Source of the DNA: Macrostomum hystrix
Lineage: Eukaryota > Platyhelminthes > Macrostomidae
Reading direction: 5' to 3'
DNA length: 64,000 nt
Assembly (NCBI GenBank): GCA_950097015.1
Contig: CATNEN010000001.1
Span: 15,617,001-15,681,000 of the forward strand
Numbering within the stretch: the stretch's first letter is position 1; each line of letters starts with the position of its first letter. A program made the position numbers and the translations under genes. Below, in pieces: positions 55,201-64,000 of the stretch. Below the pieces are notes generated by a model that made no database searches, was not told the DNA's origin, and saw only the letters and a program-made list of their open reading frames with translations.

Positions 55201-55712
55201 CCCATGTGTCAGCCTTCTCGCGGCGGACTCGTTGAGCGCGAATAAAGTCTGCTAATTACCGTGCGCTGCCAATCTTACCGTGCATGTTTGCACTATCCAG
55301 CGGACTGGCAGTGTACTTACGTTAGCTGTTTTTATTCGTGGGACTAATGACACTATTAAATTCGTTCATTTATCAGCTTTTCCGTTCAATTCCGTTTTAT
55401 TATTATTATATAGCTCACAGTTTCATTGTCTGTCAAATAAATGGAGGGGCTCCTAAACAGTGTTTCGCGTTTTCGTTTTTAATTGCTTGTTTTTTAGATG
55501 CGCTTTCTTTCTGCTCATTAGTTGGCTGTGCAGGGAACAACTAGGACAAATGGAGATAGATGTGCATTTGAGAATAGACTGCCTGCTTTATACAATTATA
55601 TGCATGGCAGATCAATGTCCTTATTAGCGTTTATATATTAGCGTTCACGCCTTCATTTAGGGTCTAGCTTTAATTGTCAACGTTTCAAACTTCAATCTCG
55701 ATTAAATTTCAG

Positions 55713-56194
55713 GCCAGCATCACTTCCATTGAAAGTTGATGACACCTCCCAACATTCACGCCGCGATTACGTGTCTTCAGTGCCACTGGAGTAGCAGGGC
55801 ATCAGGTTTTAAACAGCATTGCCGCGGAGCTCATCCGGACCTATCTGAAAGGCGAATCGACGCCAACTTTCGCTACTGTCGCCTACAACATAAGCTGGAG
55901 TTGTCTCCTATTTTTTATCTCTGTCCATATTGCTCTACTATCACTTCGGGATTCGATATGCACATGCTCATTCACAATCGCGGGAGAAGAGGAGGCGATA
56001 GAATCATCATCACGACTGAGGACTTCAAAGCTGCTAACCTTGCTGCATTAAGTTTCATTGACGAGCTACGCAACATCGCTGTTGGTGGTAAAACTAAACC
56101 TACTAAAAGTCCTAAACCTAAACTCCTGCCAACGAAATATCGCCGGCTCTTCCAGCAGCTGGTCAACCTACGAGTGCTCATTCAGTTGATTTAA
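55713..56194 (+). CDS. Two-zinc-finger protein downstream of the KDZ transposase (exon)
   Basis: The frame starts MMTPPNIHAAITCLQCHWSS at 55736; AAATTTCAG just upstream (about 55712) could be an acceptor. Two C2H2-like fingers are visible: C-x2-C-x12-H-x4-H in CLQCHWSSRASGFKQHCRGA and C-x2-C-x9-H-x3-H in CPYCSTITSGFDMHMLIH. A basic Lys/Pro-rich stretch follows. The frame stops at 56194; the codons around TCCACAG at 56195-56202 might instead be the next acceptor. It may be an accessory gene of the KDZ element or a leftover of another transposon. The function is not identified. Confidence 0.45.
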
Positions 56195-56263
56195 ATCCAC
56201 AGGTGCCTGGGGCCCAAGACTACAGTTGTAATCAACGCTCCGCTGCAGCTTTAAGCTACAATT

Positions 56264-56359
56264 CTGATGTCAACATGATGACGTGCGCGATGTCAACATG
56301 ATGACGTGCGCGATGTCAACATGATGACGTGCGCGATGTCAACATGATGACGTGCGCGA
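56264..56359. repeat. Tandem repeat, 23-bp unit, 4 copies
   Basis: gatgtcaacatgatgacgtg plus cgc, perfect copies. Confidence 0.95.
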
Positions 56360-56767
56360 GCATTCAACACAATGGAAATGACGATCCATACAATTTTTTA
56401 GGCGGTGTTTCTGGTCTTTCAACCATTGTGACCAATCTTTGAAGAAGCATCTTGCTAACGCTATTTTAGCTTTTATAAATATTTGCACAATTAAAGGTAC
56501 GTGGCTACGCACTTCTACGCCTTTAGCCTTGTCTAATGTCATTTTTCAATTCCCTCCAGTCGTCCAAGGCGTTTTGTTGTTATGCGAACTCGGCCAATCT
56601 GACTTCATAATTGCTTCATATGCGTTCATATGCATACAAGTGTCAATGCTCATATGCGTGTGTACACCTTTCGTGTCTGCTTGCCTGCAATCCTACTTGT
56701 ACATGTATTTGACTTACCTATAGTCATTACGCTTAGCTAGAGTAATTTAGCCCAGGTGTGGCAACAA

Positions 56768-57040
56768 TGGTCAGAGGAGAGCTAGAGTCAAACTGTTCAG
56801 AATATGTTCCGATGACTAAATTATTCAGTTTTCCCTGGTAGTCATGCAATTTCTTGGATGGTCAGAGGAGAGCTAGAGTCAAACTGTTCAGAATATGTTC
56901 CGATGACTAAATTATTCAGTTTTCCCTGGTAGTCATGCAATTTCTTGGATGGTCAGAGGAGAGCTAGAGTCAAACTGTTCAGAATATGTTCCGATGACTA
57001 AATTATTCAGTTTTCCCTGGTAGTCATGCAATTTCTTCAA
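56768..57040. repeat. Tandem repeat, 91-bp unit, 3 copies
   Basis: Each unit begins tggtcagaggagagctagag and ends gtagtcatgcaatttctt. Copies are essentially identical. Confidence 0.95.
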
Positions 57041-57420
57041 TGGTCGTGCTCCCTTGCAAACGAGCAGCGGAGTGAGAGGAGAGAGTTCTGAAGTTCTAAA
57101 CCCGTTTGACAATGATAAAATCTCAAACTCTAATTCCTGCTTTCTTTATGCTCACTGTGCATGCACTGTATGTGTTTTTACGTGAGGGTCTGTACTTTGT
57201 TCAATTAATGTTTCTGTCTAACTAGGACTTTTCACCAATTCTTTTCCGTGTCAAACTTCAGGGAAAATACATAAGCTAATTTATCAAAACATATCAGCGC
57301 ATCTCATTGGCAAAACTTGTGCCGCACAGGCACGGCATAGGTGACCTGCTGCAAGGTCACCATGTTGCAATACTGACTAAAATTACTATTATGTTATTAT
57401 TATTACTTCTTTCTTGGAAT

Positions 57421-57795
57421 CACAGGGTGCGGTGACAGAGAAGAGGGTGAGGTGACAGAGAAGAGGGTGAGGTGACAGAGAAGAGGGTGAGGTGACAGAG
57501 GAGAGAGTGAGGTGACAGAGAGGAGAGAGTGAGGGCACAGAGAGGAGAGAGTGAGGGCACAGAGGAGAAAGTGAGGGCACAGAGAGGAGAGAGTGAGGGC
57601 ACAGACGAGAAAGTGAGGGCACAGAGGAGAAAGTGATGGCACAGAGAGGAGAGTGAGGGCACAGAGTGGAGAAAGTGAGGGCACAGAGGAGAAAGTGAGG
57701 GCACAGAGAGGAGAGTGAGGGCACAGAGTGAAGAAAGTGAGGGCACAGAGAGGAGAAAGTGAGGGCACAGAGAGGAGAGAGTGAGCCACAGAGAA
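57421..57795. repeat. Purine-rich minisatellite, about 17-22-bp units
   Basis: Units of gaggtgacagagaagaggg type grade into gagggcacagagaggagaga type. All minus-strand frames across it (Ser/Leu/Pro/Cys repeats) are artefacts of the repeat. Confidence 0.9.
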
Positions 57796-57799
57796 GAGA

Positions 57800-58440
57800 A
57801 AGTATACTACTGACATAGTCAGAGTCGATAAAATTACTAAAAAGTAAGAAAATGGTCATAACTTTTTTCTTCAAAAGACATTGAGCTCGGACCGCCTAGA
57901 ATGAATTTCCCGTCCAAAAATAGTTTAGAAAACATAGTACCTAATAGTATGGAAGCAGTAGCTAGCAATCGGCTAGGTACTTGAAATGTTTTCGCATGTA
58001 TTTCGTCAAATTTTCTAGGTGACTTTCCAGGTTAATAAGTAGAATTAGGTAGAAATCATTTGAAATCATGAAACCACAATCGTCAGATAGTACAATTATC
58101 GCTCTTAGTACAATACAACGGCAGCAAATCTATCGACGGAATTAACAACATCTGACGCTAAATCTACTGACCTACCAGACAATGTCAGTCTCATCTCTCT
58201 AGATGAAGCGGTTTTCAAATGGGGTCCACTCAAAGTCGATACCGCCCTGCCTGTCAAGGCTTGTCATTTTGACGGGGGTACCACTGACAAAAGTGATTTC
58301 GGGATGCCCCTTAACTTTGATGAATTTCGATGGGATTTGATTCCCCGTATTCTGGGATAGACGTAGAAGCGATCCCTGTCGAAATCCGGGGTCAATAAGT
58401 AAGCCTGCGGCGTCGCATCACACAGACTATACTTAATTAT
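57800..58440. other. No recognisable gene
   Basis: Ordinary sequence between two tandem arrays; no supported feature. Confidence 0.5.
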
Positions 58441-59830
58441 TACTATTGTAGCCAGATTTATAAACTTGAACTGGAGCTTGTGGGCACCCATTGCCGTTTA
58501 GGAAAATTCAAGAAACCAACAATTGGTACCACGCTTGACCTCAACTACATTATTTTCGCACTACACAGACTATACTTAATTACTATTGTAGCCAGATTTA
58601 TAAACTTGAACTGGAGCTTGTGGGCACCTATTGCCGTTTAGGAAAATTCAAGAAACCAACAATTGGTGCCACGCTTGGCATCAACTACATGATTTTCGCA
58701 CTACACAAACTATACTTAATTACTATTGTAGCCCGATTTATAAACTTGAACTGGAGCTTGTGGGCACCTATTGCCGTTTAGGAAAATTCAAGAAACCAAC
58801 AATTGGTGCCACGCTTGGCATCAACTACATGATTTTCGCACTACACAGACTATACTTAATTACTATTGTATAGCCAGATTTATAAACTTGAACTGGAGCT
58901 TGTGGGCACCTATTGCCGTTTAGGAAAATTCAAGAAACCAACAATTGGTGCCACGCTTGGCCTCAACTACATGATTTTCGCACTACACAGACTATACTTA
59001 ATTACTATTGTATAGCTAGATTTATAAACTTGAACTGGAGCTTGTGGGCACCTATTGCTGTTTAGGAAAATTCAAGAAATCAACAATTGGTGCCACGCTT
59101 GGCCTCAACTACATGATTTTCGCACTACACAGACTATACTTAATTACTATTGTATAGCCAGATTTATAAACTTGAACTGGAGCTTGTGGGCACCTATTGC
59201 TGTTTAGGAAAATTCAAGAAACCAACAATTGGTGCCACGCTTGGCCTCAACTACATGATTTTCGCACTACACAGACTATACTTAATTACTATTGTATAGC
59301 CAGATTTATAAACTTGAACTGGAGCTTGTGGGCACCTATTGCCGTTTAGGAAAATTCAAGAAACCAACAATTGGTGCCACGCTTGGCCTCAACTACATGA
59401 TTTTCGCACTACACAGACTATACTTAATTACTATTGTAGCCAGATTTATAAACTTGAACTGGAGCTTGTGGGCACCTATTGCCGTTTAGGAAAATTCAAG
59501 AAACCAACAATTGGTGCCACGCTTGGCATCAACTACATGATTTTCGCACTACACAGACTATACTTAATTACTATTGTATAGCCAGATTTATTAACTTGAA
59601 CTGGAGCTTGTGGGCACCTATTGCCGTTTAGGAAAATTCAAGAAACCAACAATTGGTGCCACGCTTGGCCTTAACTGCATGCGTTTCGCAGCCAGTTTCC
59701 CAGTTTCCCCAGTTTCTTCAGTTTCCATGGAGAGACCTGGCGTATATTGTTGTTGTTGTTGTTGTTTCGCAGCACACAGACTACTTAATTATTACTATTG
59801 TAGCCAGAGTTATAAACTTGAACTGGAGCT
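58440..59830. repeat. Tandem repeat, about 140-bp unit, about 10 copies
   Basis: Each unit contains ctacacagactatacttaat, gccagatttataaacttgaa, ctggagcttgtgggcaccta, aggaaaattcaagaaacc and acgcttggc(a/c)tcaactacat. Spacing of gattttcgca is 140-142 bp. The last unit near 59690 is interrupted by unrelated DNA with cagtttccccagtttcttca and GTT repeats. Confidence 0.95.
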
Positions 59831-60385
59831 TGTGGGCACCTATTGCCGTTTGCATGCACTTGTCACCACTGTCTGCTGTTGTTTGTGTCTCATGCTTGGT
59901 TTGCGTGCCACTGGGTTGGGCCGTCTGTCTGGGATCCCCGAAATCCCCAGTCCCAGGGTCTGGAAATTAATTAGACTGCATGAACGCATATATAAGGAGC
60001 CGCGATATCAGACTGGTTCTTTACTGTGTGTTTCAATTCTGGCCTTACTTCTGCCTTTGAGTTATTACAACTTACTTAAGAAGCCGTTTACAAATTATCA
60101 GTAAGATATATACATGTAGCTTGTGGATGCACAGCACGATTTTGTGAATGTCACACGGATATGACATCCCTCAGAGAAACGGAAATTAAAGGGAACCATT
60201 CGTCATGAACATATATATACTCATCTATGAGCAAAATGAGGTGTGCTACGAAGCCAATAATGAGGTAAGTCAGAGTTTAACGAACACTGACCATGTCAAA
60301 ATAATAAATATATATGTGTGTATCTGGCTTAACCTAAAGTCAGTACCTATTTTTTCAAGACCTTTTGTACATTATAGTATGACTA

Positions 60386-60480
60386 CTAGCAAGTTTTGCC
60401 CCCCTTCAGGGAGCAGAAATAATTTTAATTCGTTCAGTATATACTTTTTAGCAGCTGTATAATTTTCAGCTTTTTTAAAA
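60386..60480 (-). mobile_element. Helitron 3' terminus, third copy
   Basis: CTAG at 60386-60389 then CAAGTTTT and the hairpin GCCCCCCTTCAGGGAGC (60398-60414), matching 22789-22817 with one loop change. Similarity to the longer copies fades after about 70 bp. Confidence 0.65.
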
Positions 60481-60485
60481 CTACA

Positions 60486-60745
60486 ATGATCCCCCAGTTG
60501 ACAATGATCCCCCGGTTAAACACAATCCCCCCAGTTGACAATGATCCCCCAGTTGACAATGATCCCCCAGTTGACAATGATCACCCAGTTGACAATGATC
60601 CCCCAGTTGACCACGATCCCCCAGTTGACAATGATCCTCCATTTGATGACTACCCATTGATGATGATCCCCAGTTGACAATGATCCTCCATTTGATGACT
60701 ACCAATTGATGATGATCCCCAGTTGACAATTGATCCCCCAGTTGA
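60486..60745. repeat. Minisatellite, 18-bp unit
   Basis: Units of cagttgacaatgatcccc with variants (tgaccacgatcccc, catttgatgactacc). Confidence 0.9.
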
Positions 60746-60759
60746 CACTCTGGGGGGAA

Positions 60760-60930
60760 CTCTGGTTGGCTATGATTCAAGCTCTGGTTTAGCCATGATT
60801 CAAACTCTGGTTTAGCCATGATTCAAACTCTGGTTTAGCCATGATTCAAACTCTGGTTTAGCCATGATTCAAACGATGGTTTAGCCATGATTCAAACGAT
60901 GGTTTAGCCATGATTCAAACGATGCCATTA
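60760..60930. repeat. Minisatellite, 23-24-bp unit, about 7 copies
   Basis: Units of ctctggtttagccatgattc plus aaa; later copies have cgatgg in place of ctctgg. Confidence 0.9.
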
Positions 60931-61390
60931 GCCATTATTCACTGATATTTTACATTTTTATGACATGCTTTAACTCACAAAAGAAGGTAAATGCTAGAAA
61001 AAGAGCTGCCGCACACGTGCTGAGCGTATAATGTTGTTGTAGTCCTTTACAAAGTACGTTGCAGTCTTGTAGCTTGTGGATGCACAGCACGTTTTGTGAA
61101 TGTCACACAGATATGACATCCCTCCGAGAAACGGAAATTAAAGGGAAGCATTCGTCGTGAACTTATTTTCAGAATTTTCTCATTTACACGTTGCATGAGT
61201 AGTTGCTTAACTTTATACTCGCAATCAGGCAATCGCAGTCGCTTTCTGTTATTTTTGTAATTAAAAAACACAAAAACACAATAAAAAGCACAGATAAGCA
61301 AGAGTTCGAGCAGATAAGCAAAAAAGGCATTCGACAGGGTGACGGAAAAATATCTCGTTTATAAGGTGAGCGGCATGTTGAATCAAAGGC

Positions 61391-62014
61391 TCATAGGCTC
61401 ATAGATTCGTAGCAGAAGCCGTAGCAGGAATCGTAGCCAGAATCGCAGCACAGCAGTACAAGAATGAGCACAGATAAGCAATAATGAGCACAGATTAAGC
61501 AGGAGCACATACAAAAGTGGGCGCAACAAGAGAAAGATTCAGTCTTGCGAGACAGCTTGCCACCTGTCTCACTGAGGTCAGTCCAGGGTTTGCACTTTCT
61601 CAACACGCAAGTCAGGCGTCGGTGAGGCAGGTCTGCGGATCCAATATCGGCAGCACGGGTGTCACCTGGCCCTGCTTCCGTCTGCTGGTGGCGCCACCGC
61701 CGCCTCCGCCACCGAAGCCGCCAACCCAGGCAGCAGACGTCCAGGCCCATTCGCTTGACCTCCGGTTTCGAGCGCAGCTCCGTGATCAGGTTGGTCTGCA
61801 GCAGCTCCTGTAGCAGGTCCTGACGGGACAAGCCTGGAGCTGATGGATTGTACAAGTTGACAACCAAGTTTGAGAGCCCGTTGATGCGTCTGATGAAGGC
61901 CATACGTGTCGGTAGGCCTGTTTGAGTAGGGCAGGTGAGTACGGCCTTGATGTCTAACAGGTACCATGCCAAGCAGAACAGGTGAACACTGTGTCTAACA
62001 GAACAGGTGATCAC
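61391..62014 (-). other. Unidentified exon-like open frame
   Basis: The minus-strand frame is GC-rich in its middle (about 61925-61600). An ACTCAAACAG acceptor precedes LPTRMAFIRRINGLSNLVVN and LSRQDLLQELLQTNLITELR, which read like a helical globular protein. The end of the frame is repetitive and hydrophobic and looks non-coding. I do not recognise the family. It could be one exon of a host gene; an alternative minus-strand frame covers the same span. Confidence 0.3.
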
Positions 62015-62019
62015 AGACT

Positions 62020-63785
62020 CTCTGTCTAACAGGTGACACTCTTTGTCTAACAGGTGACGCTATTGGTCTAACAGGTATTTCTAACAGAAATAAATTCCAG
62101 AATGACAGATTTGGAATGACAAATGAATTCTAGAATTATAAGTGATGGACAGATTGAAACAGGACTTGATCTTCATTCATATTCACATTAGAAAATGTCA
62201 AATAACTCACTGGAAATGCAGGCGCATCACTGTTCTAGACCACAGGTCGAAGAATGAGGTAGCCATGTGGCTAGTGCACTAGGCAGAATTGCACAACAAG
62301 AGTCAGCAGCTGCTGTCAGACACAGGTTAATCCTGGAATGGTGCAGGCTTTAGCACAACGTATTATTAATGTCAAATCAAAGTGAATGAAGTACTGCGAT
62401 AAAATGACTCCGTAGCTTCGCTGTTAGCAAAGGAAAGAATATAGAAGGCAACAAAATTATCCAAAAATAGGCCTCCGGGCCCTCTTTATTTATTTGCGCA
62501 CGGCAAGGCCCATCAGACTTACTGTGTAGCTAAGATGCATTTCTCATGCGTACTTCCTATAAAATCTGATGGACACAACATCTCAGCTCTCAGAATTATT
62601 ATTCTGTAGAACCTACACGGCGTTGAAAAAAAGCGTTGATTACATGCCTATACTTATATTAAAGGATATATTGACTTACAAAAGACATAACTGCAATCTT
62701 AAAAACTTTCGATGCGATCATGACTTGGTTTGAAAAAGGCTCAGTCAAAACCATGAATTACAAAAAATATGCATAATTGAAGGTTACATAAAATAATATG
62801 CACGGATTTTTGTGACATTGGAAAGTAAAATAAACATTTCTCCCTATGTTCAAATAGCGGACCCTAAGCGCGCTGTTCAATACGTTGAAGTTCCAGTACC
62901 TTGCAGCCCTGTCTTATCGCTTGTCTTTATTGATGCCTATTTGAGTATCCAGAAGCCTAAGATTGGCCGACCGCAGGCGTCGCAGGCGTCTGCCTCTGCG
63001 CGGCGGCGGCGGCGGCGGCGGAGGCGGCGGAGCATCCATTCTGCAATAATGCATTAAATGCAATTTAAAATTAGGAGGAAATTTCAATTAGGAAAATAGA
63101 ATTCCAACTTAAAAGCAAGATTAAAGGAATTATTTCGAAAACTATAATGATGATAGGGAGGCAATAAAAGTTGACGGTTTCCCCGAGCGAAAATTTTTTA
63201 ATAAGTGAGCAATAACAATAATGTGTTGTAAAGCATGCTCTGTGGAAAAGTTGGCTCATTTAAATGAGCATCGGAAAGTCAGAATTAAAATGAGATTTTA
63301 TACGACCGAGCCACAACAGTTACGTTATGAAACGACTTGCTTTCTAGGAAGGATGGTTTCTACACGGTATCTTATGAGGGACCATTTAAATTAACGTTTC
63401 GCGTTCAATTTCTATGAAGACAAGGGTACGTCAAGTTATAAATTGCTTGTCTCTCAGTATAAAAGCGAGGCATAATGTGAAAGCGGAGAATATTGAAATT
63501 TAGCAGAATACAATATGCAGTAATGTGCAGAGCTGGGCAAGTGTTACTGCTAATCACAGGCTTGGGGAGGCAGTATGAGTCTGTTGTTTGTTTTATGTTT
63601 GACTTGCACATTCGAAGTGTTTAACTCAAACAATATGAATCTACTGCTCTCAACCCAGTGCCACTGTCCTAACTTGTCAGCTCGGCTCATAGCTAATGTG
63701 TCCTGCTATGATCATCACTTCATCACTAAATGAATGCACCCACATTCCATTTATGTATTAAAATGTAGACCTCTAAGAGTATAAA
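62020..63785. other. No recognisable gene; short CGG microsatellite
   Basis: Short units of ctgtctaacaggtgacac type occur at about 61980-62080, and a (CGG)n run lies at about 63001-63030. Nothing else is supported. Confidence 0.5.
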
Positions 63786-63791
63786 GTTTCA

Positions 63792-64000
63792 TCTATATAT
63801 ATAAAAGTGAAAACTCTGTGTGTGTGTGTGTGTGTGTGTAAATAGTGAGCTATCCAAGCCTTTTTTACATAGGCTACAGAGTTTATGCTTATCTTAACAA
63901 GTCTTAATACTAGAATAAAAAACCTGTATATTGGGTCTATTAGTCTATATGCATAGCTTATTGGCTGGCAACTTGTCATAATTGTATAGAAACAATGAAT
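63792..64000 (+). mobile_element. Helitron-like 5' terminus, second copy (runs off the window)
   Basis: TCTATATATATAAAAGTG plus gaaaactctgtgtgtg directly after A matches the 48975 start. The sequence after the TG run differs, so it may be a different subfamily. Confidence 0.5.

Larger units (their letters stand above)
60114..61161. repeat. About 95-bp direct repeats flanking Helitron end and minisatellites
   Basis: Copies at about 60114-60208 and 61067-61161 both read gtagcttgtggatgcacagc ... gtgaatgtcacac(g/a)gatatg ... gaaacggaaattaaaggga. They flank about 860 bp holding the Helitron 3' end at 60386 and two minisatellites. Confidence 0.85.

Noticed and set aside
57389-57874. Three overlapping minus-strand frames of Ser/Leu/Pro/Cys repeats
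   Set aside because: They are translations of a purine-rich minisatellite in all frames; no independent coding signal.

Overview
The window looks like an invertebrate animal (metazoan) nuclear genome segment from a very repeat-rich, intron-containing, AT-rich genome. The basis is spliced genes with GT-AG introns, a TATA-box promoter, tRNA-derived SINEs, Helitron ends, and many classes of eukaryotic DNA transposon and retrotransposon (KDZ/Zisupton, Mutator-like, EnSpm/CACTA with DUF4806, hAT, APE-type non-LTR, Ty3/gypsy). I cannot name the phylum from sequence alone. Almost everything recognisable is a mobile element or its debris. The best host-gene candidates are a KMT5A/SETD8-like SET-domain gene (about 6.7-8.2 kb, minus) and an RPA-like single-strand-binding protein gene (26.1-27.5 kb, minus), and even these could be transposon cargo.

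Layout. 1-6 kb: debris of a minus-strand gypsy-like LTR element (capsid and DTGS protease) split by a hAT-like insertion, plus a separate hAT dimerisation-domain fragment. 6.7-8.2 kb: SET gene. 9-11 kb: EnSpm/CACTA-type transposase pseudogene with a SINE inside it. 11.5-12.9 kb: Ty3/gypsy RT-RNase H fragment. 13-14.3 kb: short tandem repeats and a duplicated CAG-rich exon-like segment. 15.5-19.6 kb: second EnSpm-type element with transposase, DUF4806 partner gene and subterminal repeats. 21-26 kb: SINE cluster, then a Helitron 3' end and a 31-bp satellite. 26-27.5 kb: RPA-like gene with an in-frame TGA. 28.2-37.1 kb: TATA promoter and a short spliced RGG/zinc-knuckle/polyglutamine reading frame whose CAG tract appears to have received two GC-rich non-LTR retrotransposons in tandem, each bounded by (CAG/CAA)n. 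37.8-48.35 kb: a 10.5-kb Mutator-like element with 2.2-2.5-kb inverted repeats and a 9-bp target duplication, sitting inside a Helitron 3' hairpin. 49-50.7 kb: Helitron 5' end, SINE and a tandem duplication with tRNA-like sequence. 52.4-54.8 kb: an intact spliced KDZ transposase. 54.9-64 kb: mostly minisatellites, another Helitron 3' end and another 5' end.

Most notable systems: (1) two non-LTR elements flanked on both sides by CAG repeats, the first with a 2A-type ribosome-skipping motif after a hydrophobic leader, PHD-like fingers, APE endonuclease, RT and RNase H; (2) the Mutator-like element, which has a transposase, a USP-like cysteine peptidase domain and an opposing coiled-coil gene, with the same inverted-repeat-encoded ATG available to both gene units; (3) the KDZ transposase with all expected motifs; (4) the RPA-like gene whose reading frame continues through a TGA into a correctly spliced last exon.
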